Of a DNA stretch of 64,000 nucleotides, positions 1 through 8,842 are shown piece by piece; positions within the stretch are counted from its first letter, which is position 1, and each line of letters begins with the position of its first letter. The position numbers were made by a program, and so were the translations under genes. The stretch covers positions 310,001 through 374,000 of the forward strand of contig JAVBWI010000006.1 in assembly GCA_036677445.1 (NCBI GenBank). The letters are read 5' to 3'. Under the pieces are notes generated by a model. It had not been told where the DNA came from, ran no database searches, and was given only the letters and a program-made list of their open reading frames with translations. Origin of the DNA: JAVBWI01 sp036677445 (GTDB lineage Bacteria > Bacillota > Clostridia > Christensenellales > CAG-138).

Positions 1-1168
1 CCGGGTTCATGCGTTCGGCCTTCGTCATGGAAAGTATAATGGCTTCCATGCGCGCCATTTGCTTTTCATCCACCTGTACATTGCCCAGCTTGCTTGCGTC
101 CACGCCGGGCATCATACCCAGAATATCCTGTATGGAACCCATGTTTTTCATCTGCCGGAATTGATCCAGAAAATCCTCCAGCGTGAAGGCGTCCTTTCTG
201 ATCTTCTCGGCAAGCTCCTGCGCCTTTTGTTCGTCAAACGACGCCTGCGCCTTTTCAATGAGCGAGAGCACATCGCCCATACCCAGTATGCGCGAGGCCA
301 TGCGGTCGGGGTGGAAGGGTTCGATATCCGAAAGCTTCTCTCCCACGCCGGAAAACTTGATGGGTTTGCCTGTGACCGCACGCACCGAGAGCGCCGCGCC
401 GCCGCGGGTATCGCCGTCGAGCTTTGTCAGGATAACGCCGGTCAGTTCCAGTGTCTCGTTGAATGTTTTTGCGACGTTGACGGCGTCCTGGCCCGTCATG
501 GCGTCCACCACCAGCAATATCTCGGCCGGGCGGACGGCATTCTTTACCTCGACCAGCTCCTGCATCATATCGCTGTCGATATGCAGGCGGCCGGCGGTAT
601 CGAGTATGACGAGATCGTGGAAGTTCTTCCTTGCGTATTCCATCGCCTCAAGCGCCGTCTTGGCCGGGGCATTCTGCCCGCGCTCAAATACGGGAACGCC
701 GACCTTTTCGCCTACCACCTGCAGCTGCTTGATGGCGGCGGGACGGTAGATGTCGCATGCGACGAGCAGCGGCGTCTTTGCGTATTGCTTTTTAAGGTAC
801 GCGGCCAGCTTGCCGCACATCGTCGTTTTACCGGCGCCCTGCAGGCCGGCCATCAATATCACGGCAGGCGTTACCGAGCCGAATTCCAATTTGGTATTGG
901 CGCCGCCCATCAGGCGGGTCATTTCCTCGTTTACGATCTTGATGACCTGCTGGCCGGGCGTAAGGCTCTCCAAAACCTCCTGCCCTACGGCACGGTCGGT
1001 CACATCCTTTATAAACTGCTTGACAACGAGAAAGTTGACGTCCGCTTCCAGCAGCGCGAGCTTGACCTCGCGCATGGCTTCCTTAACGTCCTTCTCGTTG
1101 AGCTTGCCGCGCCCGGACAGTTTTTTGAATATTGCCTGCAGTTTGCCGGATAGTCCTTCAAACGCCAT
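1..1168 (-). CDS. ffh: Signal recognition particle protein Ffh (3' end cut by window)
   Basis: SRP54-type GTPase that, with SRP RNA and FtsY, delivers ribosomes making membrane proteins to the translocon. The minus-strand reading starts MAFEGLSGKL at 1168. The helical N domain comes first. The G domain has the P-loop GLQGAGKT near residue 110, then DTAGR and TKLDGDTRGG. The methionine-rich M domain begins near residue 300. About 389 codons are visible. Family members are near 450 residues, so the C-terminal RNA-binding tail lies outside the window. The start overlaps the end of ylxM by 11 bases, which suggests translational coupling. Confidence 0.97.
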   Translation of the reverse strand, partial: MAFEGLSGKLQAIFKKLSGRGKLNEKDVKEAMREVKLALLEADVNFLVVKQFIKDVTDRAVGQEVLESLTPGQQVIKIVNEEMTRLMGGANTKLEFGSVTPAVILMAGLQGAGKTTMCGKLAAYLKKQYAKTPLLVACDIYRPAAIKQLQVVGEKVGVPVFERGQNAPAKTALEAMEYARKNFHDLVILDTAGRLHIDSDMMQELVEVKNAVRPAEILLVVDAMTGQDAVNVAKTFNETLELTGVILTKLDGDTRGGAALSVRAVTGKPIKFSGVGEKLSDIEPFHPDRMASRILGMGDVLSLIEKAQASFDEQKAQELAEKIRKDAFTLEDFLDQFRQMKNMGSIQDILGMMPGVDASKLGNVQVDEKQMARMEAIILSMTKAERMNP

Positions 1169-1514
1169 GGTCATCCTCCCAAAGGCTTGTAAGCGCGGCA
1201 ATCTGCTCCATAAGCGCCTGTCGCTCCCGCTCGGGCAAATGCGCCTGCGCGATACCCTGCGCGAGGGCCGCAAGACCCTTTTCCACCGCCCTTGTGCGCC
1301 GCACCAGGCCGAGCCGTTCTTCCATTTCCAGAAGCTGCGCCTGTGCGCGCCGCAGCGCGTCGTGTACGCCCTGACGGGAGATGCCTTCCTGCTCGGCAAT
1401 TTCGCTTAAAGAAAGATCGTCGTCCACATGCAGCGCGAGCAGCGTTTGCTGCCGCTGTGTTAAAAAAGCGCCGTAATACGAAAGCAGCATGCCCAATTCA
1501 ATATTGCGTTCCAT
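1158..1514 (-). CDS. ylxM: YlxM/UPF0122 helix-turn-helix protein
   Basis: Small protein of about 118 residues with a sigma-70 region-4-like helix-turn-helix (LSLSEIAEQEGISRQGVHDA, about residues 36-55), the signature of the YlxM family. YlxM is almost always encoded directly upstream of ffh and is thought to modulate SRP function. ATG at 1514 was preferred over an in-frame GTG at 1523 because homologues begin near MERN; no strong ribosome binding site separates them. The stop overlaps the ffh start. A promoter lies at 1567-1594, and an inverted repeat sits at the predicted 5' end of the mRNA. Confidence 0.9.
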   Translation of the reverse strand: MERNIELGMLLSYYGAFLTQRQQTLLALHVDDDLSLSEIAEQEGISRQGVHDALRRAQAQLLEMEERLGLVRRTRAVEKGLAALAQGIAQAHLPERERQALMEQIAALTSLWEDDHGV

Positions 1515-1536
1515 AAAGCACACCAGTCGCTTTCAC

Positions 1537-1558
1537 TGTAAAGGCATATCGCTTTACA
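1537..1558. promoter_or_regulatory. Inverted repeat at the ylxM-ffh transcription start
   Basis: TGTAAAG (1537-1543) and CTTTACA (1552-1558) form a perfect 7-base inverted repeat. It lies immediately downstream of the predicted -10 box and upstream of the ylxM start. It could be an operator or a 5' mRNA hairpin. YlxM has a helix-turn-helix, so autoregulation is possible, but this is inference. Confidence 0.4.
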
Positions 1559-1566
1559 CTTTAGTT

Positions 1567-1594
1567 ATTATACCGCACCAAGCCGGATAGTCAA
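1567..1594 (-). promoter_or_regulatory. Sigma-A-type promoter for ylxM-ffh
   Basis: On the minus strand TTGACT (1594-1589) is followed after 16 bases by a perfect TATAAT (1572-1567). Transcription would start near 1560, about 46 bases before the ylxM ATG. Confidence 0.7.
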
Positions 1595-1801
1595 GCAGAA
1601 TTTTTGCGTATAAACAAAGTAAATGCATCTACAGCACCGGCACCAGGACGGGGCTGATCGATGAGCTGGCAACATGAAAAAAATGCTGCGTCGCCCTTGA
1701 CCCCCATGCCGCAAAGCGATATTATAATGCCAATCAATATATGGAAGATGAATAAATGGACAGTGTCATGACCCAAATGCCGGGCTGATGGAGGGGGTCC
1801 T

Positions 1802-2458
1802 ATCATCAAAAAGCATATTACGAAAAAGATCATATGGTTAGCCATCACGCTGGTTATAGCAGCAGCGCTTGTTTATTACAGCGTTGAGGTTTTCTGCGCA
1901 CGGGCCAATACATCGGGTATCGTGGATGCCGTCTATGCTTCCGGTCAAATCGAAATAACGATCGAAGAACTGTCGCAAGTCCAGAAGGAAATCCTGCTAA
2001 AGGTAGAAGACCCGAATTTCTTCACCCACCACGGTGTCGATTTCGTAACCCCCGGCGCGGGCTGGACAACCATTACGCAAGGGCTGGCCAAAAAGTTTTA
2101 CTTTGACGATTTTGAGCAGGGCTTTATGAAGATCAAGCAGACGCTGTGCGCTTGGCTTGCTCTGGACCCACTGGTCGACAAGGATACGCAGCTGACGCTT
2201 TACATCAACCTTATGTATTTCGGAAATGGTGTTTACGGCTTGAATGATGCTGCGGTGTACTATTATGGCAAATCGGTATCCGCACTGACGCAGGACGAAT
2301 ACATATCGTTAATCGCCTGCCTGATCAGCCCCAATGAGCTCAACGTCGCTGAACATCCGCGGGAAAATGCGCAGCGCGTGGGGCGCATCAAAAAACTACT
2401 CGCCGGAGAATATACGCCCCAGGGGCTGTTTGATATCTCATATCAAGGCGCGAATTGA
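1802..2458 (+). CDS. Monofunctional glycosyltransferase-51 (peptidoglycan transglycosylase-like), unusual start codon
   Basis: Peptidoglycan glycan-chain polymerase domain, GT51 family, without a transpeptidase domain. An N-terminal membrane helix (residues about 11-29, WLAITLVIAAALVYY) is followed by EDPNFFTHHGVD (the GT51 ED..F..H.G motif with the catalytic Glu), TTITQGLAKK (a diverged form of STITQQLAKN) and YINLMYFGNGVYGL. The second conserved acidic position, usually Glu in AxxLE, reads AWLALD here. No ATG, GTG or TTG lies in frame upstream of the membrane helix. GGAGG at 1790-1794 is 7 bases before ATC at 1802, so translation probably starts at ATC, or the ATG has mutated. GTG at 1922 would remove the anchor. 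About 218 residues; no neighbouring partner gene. Confidence 0.62.
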   Translation: MIKKHITKKIIWLAITLVIAAALVYYSVEVFCARANTSGIVDAVYASGQIEITIEELSQVQKEILLKVEDPNFFTHHGVDFVTPGAGWTTITQGLAKKFYFDDFEQGFMKIKQTLCAWLALDPLVDKDTQLTLYINLMYFGNGVYGLNDAAVYYYGKSVSALTQDEYISLIACLISPNELNVAEHPRENAQRVGRIKKLLAGEYTPQGLFDISYQGAN

Positions 2459-2568
2459 GTTGATGCAAACACGGCCTAAATTGGTTAAGAAAATATCGCA
2501 TGCTGGACAAACAAGGTTTTCTGATTTATAAATGAGACGACTGAAAGTTTGAGCAACAGGTAACGAGG

Positions 2569-2843
2569 TTGTCTCAAAACAACTGATAAAACCGGCAGAC
2601 AGACTTGTCGGCTGTTATTCTTATGGTATCGCCACCTACGGTGGCGACGAGAGATTATTTTATTTAATAGCGGGCGGGCTTCGCCCCCCGCGCCCCCTTT
2701 AATACGGTCTGGCCTATTGTACGACCGAAGGTCGGTGGGCTTGCAACCCCGCCCTTTGGTAGTTGATGAGCGGTATAGAACTGTTTTTCCGCTATCCATA
2801 GTAAAAAGTAGGTTGCCTCGGACTTTACATCTGAGACAGACAA
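2569..2843. repeat. Hairpin-rich noncoding segment with inverted ends
   Basis: The 520-base gap between the GT51 gene and trxA holds no convincing gene. It contains closely spaced palindromes: TCGCCACC/GGTGGCGA near 2640, a GGCGGGCTTCGCC-type hairpin near 2675 and CGACC/GGTCG near 2724. It is bounded by inverted TGTCTCA (about 2570) and TGAGACA (about 2833). It may be a decayed miniature mobile element or a structured RNA; neither is proven. Confidence 0.35.
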
Positions 2844-2890
2844 TCATGAAAGGGAATTACGCCCCAAGGGATGAAAACTTAATAACAATT

Positions 2891-2933
2891 CCAGGCCCGG
2901 CTTGCGCCGGGCCTGGTTGTTGTTTGCTTTTTT
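2891..2933 (+). terminator. Rho-independent terminator
   Basis: CCAGGCCCGG (2891-2900) pairs perfectly with CCGGGCCTGG (2907-2916) and is followed by a T-rich run ending in TTTTTT at 2933. The sequence before the stem is also A-rich, so it may stop the convergent trxA transcript as well. Confidence 0.85.
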
Positions 2934-2978
2934 AACCTTCCCTTAGGTTGTTTTCAGGACAGCCCCGTATGGCTTTAC

Positions 2979-3302
2979 TTATAACTGCTTGTCCAGCATG
3001 GCGGCGAACGCCTGCTTGGATTTCGCGCCAATGGATTTTTCCGCGATCTCTCCGTTCTTGAATACGATCACGGTGGGTATCGTCATTACCTGAAAACGCT
3101 GTGCGATCTCCGGCTGTTCATCCACATCCACCTTGCAAACCTTGGCTTTGCCCTTGTACTCCGCCGCCAGCTCTTCAATGATGGGGCCGATCATGCGGCA
3201 GGGGCCGCACCAAGTCGCCCAAAAGTCCACCAGCACCGGTTCGGGCGAAGCAAGCGTCGCATCGAACGTCTCTTTGGTCAAATACAGCAAATCGTTAGAC
3301 AT
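2979..3302 (-). CDS. trxA: Thioredoxin
   Basis: Cytosolic disulfide reductase of 107 residues, the usual family length. It contains the WATWCGPCRMIGP active site near residue 32 and the cis-proline stretch MTIPTV near residue 74. It is reduced by thioredoxin reductase, which is not in this window, and reduces protein disulfides. It lies directly downstream of the RseC-like gene and overlaps it by 8 bases, so the two are probably co-transcribed and coupled. Start at 3302 follows a clear GGAGG. Confidence 0.96.
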   Translation of the reverse strand: MSNDLLYLTKETFDATLASPEPVLVDFWATWCGPCRMIGPIIEELAAEYKGKAKVCKVDVDEQPEIAQRFQVMTIPTVIVFKNGEIAEKSIGAKSKQAFAAMLDKQL

Positions 3303-3729
3303 GTTCGTTTCCTCCCTGTATATCTTCGTTTGGTTCTATGCTTATCATGCGCGGATGAAATTTCGTCATGCGTGAAATACGGGGCTCGAGCAAACGCAGC
3401 GCAACATATACGGAACCGGCGCCCAAAAGGCCCAGCAGTATACCGGCCAGGTCGCTGATGCGCGAACCGAACGCTACGCCCAGCAACAGCAGGCAGAGCG
3501 GCAGAATGTATACCAGAAGGCTGGCCTCCAGAACGCTCTTTGCATGCAACTCCACGCGCACGCAATCGCCCGCTTTCGCATCCAGCGTGTTTTTCAATGT
3601 CACCTGGGCTTCGTTCTCTCCGAAGCTGATACAGCCGCCGCAGTGCGCACAGGCCTTCGTGCGTACAAAGCGCACAGTGGCGTCTTCCCCCTGCACATCG
3701 ACGACTACTCCGAATTGCTGCATATTCAC
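3295..3729 (-). CDS. RseC/MucC-family SoxR-reducing membrane protein
   Basis: About 144 residues. The N-terminal half is a soluble domain with the cysteine cluster CAHCGGC near residue 27, and two adjacent membrane helices follow (about residues 68-110). This is the RseC/MucC arrangement. In other bacteria relatives take part in reduction of the SoxR iron-sulfur cluster (with Rsx/Rnf) or in sigma-E control. Here the immediate partner is trxA, which is consistent with a redox role. ATG at 3729 or 3723 could be the start. The exact function in Clostridia is not established. Confidence 0.82.
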   Translation of the reverse strand: MNMQQFGVVVDVQGEDATVRFVRTKACAHCGGCISFGENEAQVTLKNTLDAKAGDCVRVELHAKSVLEASLLVYILPLCLLLLGVAFGSRISDLAGILLGLLGAGSVYVALRLLEPRISRMTKFHPRMISIEPNEDIQGGNEHV

Positions 3730-3777
3730 ACCGCCTTCTTTTGCTTATGATACCCGCTATGCCCCGTTAAAAACGGC

Positions 3778-5565
<1,788 letters not shown>

Positions 5566-5594
5566 CGTATATCCCGTCCTTTGTTTGTTTTGTG

Positions 5595-6854
5595 TTATTT
5601 GAGTACGCGGGCAAGCGCCTGTGCAGTAAGCTGCACGCTGGATTCCCCACCCGTCGCCATTTCCTTGATTTTGATTTTCCCTTCGCTCATTTCGTTGTCG
5701 CCAAGCACCGCAACAAAACGTGCGTTGAGCTTATCCGCATACTTGAACTGCGCCTTGATGCTGCGGCCGACATGGTCGCAGTCCACTTTAAACCCAAGGC
5801 CGCGCAGCTCGAACGAGAGCGCGAACGCCTTGCGCCGCGCAGCTTCGCCGATACCGGCGACATACATGTCATAGGGCTTGGGCTCGGGTATCACAAGCCC
5901 CTGGTTTTCCGCCACCAGCAGCAGCCGTTCCATGCCAAGGCCAAAGCCTACGCCGGGCATGGAAGGGCCGCCGATTTCCTCCACCAGGCCGTCGTACCGC
6001 CCGCCGCCGCACACCGTCCCCTGCGAGCCGATGTGGTTGGATATGATCTCAAACACGGTACGCGTGTAATAATCCAGCCCGCGCACGATGAAGGGGTCAA
6101 TGCCGTAGGCGACGCCCATCACGTCCAAACAGGCCTTGAGCTCCGTCATATGCTCCTCGCAAGCCTCGCAAAGATAATCCAGAATGACAGGCGCATCCGC
6201 AGCCAAGCGCTTGCAGCCCTGCTCCTTGCAGTCCAGCACGCGCAATGGGTTCTTTTCATAGCGCTCCTTACAGGTGGGGCAAAGCTCGTCATAATGGTAT
6301 TCGAGATATGCTTTGAGCGCGGCATGGTACTTAGGGCGGCACTCCGGGCAGCCGATGCTGTTGATGTGCACGCTCAGGTCCTTTATGCCCACGCGGCGGA
6401 ACAGCTCCAACGCGACGCTGATGCATTCGGCATCCGCGCTTGCGCGCGGCGCGCCGAATATCTCCACGCCGAACTGGTGATGCTCGCGCAGACGGCCTGC
6501 CTGCGGTTTCTCGTAACGGAACACCGGGCAGGTCAGGTAGTACATTTTGGTAGGCTGCGATTCGTTAAAGAGCTTATGCTCCACGAACATGCGCACTACG
6601 CCCGCCGTGCCTTCGGGCTTGAGCGTGATGGAGCGATTGCCCTTATCCTCGAAGGTATACATCTCCTTCTGCACGATATCCGTCGTATCGCCTACGCCGC
6701 GCAAAAACAGCTCCGTATGCTCGAACACGGGTGTGCGTGCTTCGCGCAAACCATATTTTTCACAGATCTCGCGCACCAGCCCCTCAATATACTGCCATTT
6801 ATAGCTTTCCTGCGGGGATACGTCCCGCGTGCCCTTGGGCGCCTGCAATGCCAT
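5595..6854 (-). CDS. hisS: Histidyl-tRNA synthetase
   Basis: Class II synthetase of 419 residues that charges tRNA-His. Recognisable segments are KGTRDVSPQE at the N terminus, FRYEKPQAGRLREHHQFGVE (motif 2; the usual REFHQ reads REHHQ), the histidine-specific GLDYYTRTVFE and GGGRYDGL, and a C-terminal anticodon-binding domain from about residue 325. ATG at 6854 was chosen because GGAGG lies 7 bases upstream and MALQAPKGTRD is the usual beginning. The open frame upstream is T-box leader. First gene of the hisS-aspS operon. Confidence 0.98.
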   Translation of the reverse strand: MALQAPKGTRDVSPQESYKWQYIEGLVREICEKYGLREARTPVFEHTELFLRGVGDTTDIVQKEMYTFEDKGNRSITLKPEGTAGVVRMFVEHKLFNESQPTKMYYLTCPVFRYEKPQAGRLREHHQFGVEIFGAPRASADAECISVALELFRRVGIKDLSVHINSIGCPECRPKYHAALKAYLEYHYDELCPTCKERYEKNPLRVLDCKEQGCKRLAADAPVILDYLCEACEEHMTELKACLDVMGVAYGIDPFIVRGLDYYTRTVFEIISNHIGSQGTVCGGGRYDGLVEEIGGPSMPGVGFGLGMERLLLVAENQGLVIPEPKPYDMYVAGIGEAARRKAFALSFELRGLGFKVDCDHVGRSIKAQFKYADKLNARFVAVLGDNEMSEGKIKIKEMATGGESSVQLTAQALARVLK

Positions 6855-6936
6855 CGTATTATCCTCCGAAAAAATCGTGCTCGCACTATCGGCAGCACAT
6901 CGTTTCTTGATTTCACACCCGAACAAACATTCCGGA

Positions 6937-7180
6937 TAAAATAGGGTCCCCCATCCTATAAAGGGACGGGAGACCCGCGGTACCACCCTGATTGGGTTAC
7001 AAAACAACCCCACTCAACACCGTTAACGCCGGCATACGTCCCTGCCTGAGCCGCATACGGGTTCGGCAAGGCGGCTCACGGATGTCTTTCCCGGTATGCG
7101 TATGCTGATGCGGCTTTCAGCCGCGGCCGCATCTCTCTGCCGCCCGCAAGTCCGTTACTCTTCCGATCATCGCCTGTGTC
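6937..7180 (-). promoter_or_regulatory. T-box riboswitch leader of hisS-aspS
   Basis: The minus-strand leader carries the T-box core AGGGTGGTACCGCGG (6989-6975), whose TGGT pairs with the uncharged tRNA 3' end. A terminator follows directly: GGGTCTCCCGTCC pairs with GGATGGGGGACCC and is followed by TATTTT (ends about 6937). Stem I begins near 7170, with AGTA of the loop-E motif near 7152. The 3' side of the specifier loop reads GGAAAGACAT between two CCG strands (7092-7082). GAC (Asp) is followed by A, as expected for a specifier, and CAT (His) overlaps it by one base. Uncharged tRNA should favour antitermination and raise synthetase expression. Confidence 0.93.
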
Positions 7181-7185
7181 GTTTC

Positions 7186-7214
7186 ATTATACCGGGGCGC
7201 AAGGGCGCTGTCAA
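7186..7214 (-). promoter_or_regulatory. Consensus sigma-A promoter for hisS-aspS
   Basis: TTGACA (7214-7209) and TATAAT (7191-7186) on the minus strand are separated by exactly 17 bases. Both boxes match consensus perfectly. Transcription would begin at about 7179, just before T-box stem I. Confidence 0.92.
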
Positions 7215-7581
7215 TGTTGCGCAGGCGAATTATAACAAAGGCAATGGATGGAATAGCATGGCGTTTGTTTGCAGTTTTGTGACCAATATAAGATTATTTT
7301 AAGCCTTTTCACATTCACATCTGTGCAAATCCTCACAATAATGCCCACATTTACAAATAATGATTGAAAATTATCTTATATTAATATATTCTATATATTA
7401 AATTAAGATAATTTTTATGCGAGTTAAGATATTCTATGTAGAATATTGTAGAAACGACTGTGTTTGCACCAAATGAATGCACGGGATAGTGTGGTATGGT
7501 TTTCCGCAATATCTTAGCCTGCATGACAAGTAGACATCGCTTTCGGCTACCTACATTATTATAGCATGAGGAGATTATTAC
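7215..7581. other. AT-rich gap with long inverted repeat (7367-7415)
   Basis: No gene is supported here. The base composition is much more AT-rich than the surroundings. AAAATTATCTTA (7367-7378) and TAAGATAATTTT (7404-7415) form a perfect 12-base inverted repeat around a 25-base AT loop and end in a T run. It could act as a weak terminator or a protein-binding site between the divergent hisS and envelope transcription units. No confident promoter for the gene at 7582 was found. Confidence 0.5.
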
Positions 7582-8838
7582 TTGGATACACTGGTTGTTA
7601 TCATGATCGTGATCGCGCTGCTGGTGATTGGAATTGTATCGCTGGTACACCGAGGCCGTGCGAGAATGTGGGGTATTCTTACAACATTGTTCAGCCTCGG
7701 CATCGGTATTCTATTGTACCAAAATATCAGTCAGCTTCAAAGCTGGAAGACGGTTTTACTGGTAGTTTTATCGGTTATTTTGCTGCTGGTATCCGTATAT
7801 TTGCTTATAGCCATACACGACACACGCCAGAAGCGCAAGCCGCTTCAAGCCGCCGCTTGTGAAGTTGTAAGTACGCCTGCGCGCACACCACTCACGCTCT
7901 CTGAATGGGAAGCTTCCGTTTCACCAAAACCCGCAATATCAAAGGCGCAAAAAAAGCATATTTCCGCCACTGTTGAGGAGGCAAATGTTGATGCCTCCCT
8001 ATTTGTATGCGATACGAATGAATCCGCCGAGCAAGTTCAGCCTGAGGCGCTGGCCCAAGCCGCAGAGTTAATGGAAGATGAAGAAGCAACGGTTGAAATG
8101 GCCGGACCATCATTCAAAGCGTCCGCCGCATATGATCCGGCGAATGCGGACCGATCCGCGGCTGACGAAATCTATCATCTCATGGATTCCATACGGCCAA
8201 CCGGGAAAGCGGCATTTATGCCTCACAATGCCGGCAAGGCAAATACGAAATTACAAGACGTATCCGTTTGGGAGCCGGTGGCCGCTTTACAAGGCAAAAC
8301 GCATTCGACTGAAAATGAGGCGATCACCGCCGAAGGCAGTGAATCGGCAAGCGCTGAAAATTCACCGAGAGAAGATTTCAATGCCATGGATGCCGGCGTT
8401 CGGGATGACGATGTTCCGTATGCCGGTGTTCCGGAGACCGATGTTTCGGACGCCGTTTTTCCGGATGCCGATGTTCCGGAGACCGATATTCCGGATGACG
8501 ATGTTCCGGAGACCGTTGCTCCGGTCGCCGGTGTTCCGGAGACCGATGTTTCGGACGTGGATGTTCCGGATGCGGATATCCTGGTATCCGACACCTCGGG
8601 CACAAACATTGATTTTGCTGAAGAACCGATAGATCAATCGGTTGACGACGCCTTGCCGGAGCCGGGCGGGACGCTGCGGGCCGATATTGCCGAATTGAAT
8701 CGTCTCATCGGTTTGAAACAATTTACGGATGCGCAAAACAAAATATTCCATATGCTCAATTCCAATCACGATCTGACGGCTTCCGAAAAGCAGCAGATCT
8801 TGCTGATTATGAAGCTGCTTAAAGAAAAGGGACAGTAA
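7582..8838 (+). CDS. Membrane protein with acidic pentapeptide-repeat tail, unknown function
   Basis: I do not recognise this family. The start is TTG at 7582, eight bases after GAGGAG. The first 85 residues hold three hydrophobic helices (about 3-20, 30-46, 56-78), and a basic stretch (DTRQKRKP) follows. The remaining 330 residues are hydrophilic and rich in Ala, Glu and Asp. Residues about 270-335 are imperfect five-residue units such as DVPET, DVSDA and DVPDA. The last 60 residues look helical (TDAQNKIFHMLNSNHDLTAS). It lies 4 bases upstream of a VanW-family gene and is probably co-transcribed, so a cell-envelope role is plausible. Confidence 0.7.
   Translation: MDTLVVIMIVIALLVIGIVSLVHRGRARMWGILTTLFSLGIGILLYQNISQLQSWKTVLLVVLSVILLLVSVYLLIAIHDTRQKRKPLQAAACEVVSTPARTPLTLSEWEASVSPKPAISKAQKKHISATVEEANVDASLFVCDTNESAEQVQPEALAQAAELMEDEEATVEMAGPSFKASAAYDPANADRSAADEIYHLMDSIRPTGKAAFMPHNAGKANTKLQDVSVWEPVAALQGKTHSTENEAITAEGSESASAENSPREDFNAMDAGVRDDDVPYAGVPETDVSDAVFPDADVPETDIPDDDVPETVAPVAGVPETDVSDVDVPDADILVSDTSGTNIDFAEEPIDQSVDDALPEPGGTLRADIAELNRLIGLKQFTDAQNKIFHMLNSNHDLTASEKQQILLIMKLLKEKGQ
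8392..8600 (+). repeat. 15-base imperfect tandem repeat inside the 7582 gene
   Basis: About 13 copies of a 15-base unit resembling GATGTTCCGGATGCC or GATGTTCCGGAGACC, coding for DVPDA/DVPET-type pentapeptides. Length 15 keeps the frame, so copy-number changes would alter only the tail length. The repeats lack stops in other frames, which creates spurious open frames on both strands. Confidence 0.85.
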
Positions 8839-8842
8839 ACGC

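Noticed and set aside
59..1153. Long plus-strand open frame over ffh
   Set aside because: It is antisense to the highly conserved Ffh sequence, has no ribosome binding site and encodes a His/Leu-rich product typical of shadow frames.
1591..1848. 85-codon minus-strand gene upstream of ylxM
   Set aside because: Overlaps the ylxM promoter and the N-terminal coding part of the GT51 gene; composition is not protein-like.
2485..2847. 120-codon minus-strand gene in the hairpin-rich gap
   Set aside because: The translation follows palindromes and has no recognisable domain or start signal.
6855..7013. Extended hisS N terminus starting at 7013
   Set aside because: The region encodes the T-box terminator, and the ATG at 6854 has a good ribosome binding site and the expected MALQAPKGTRD start.
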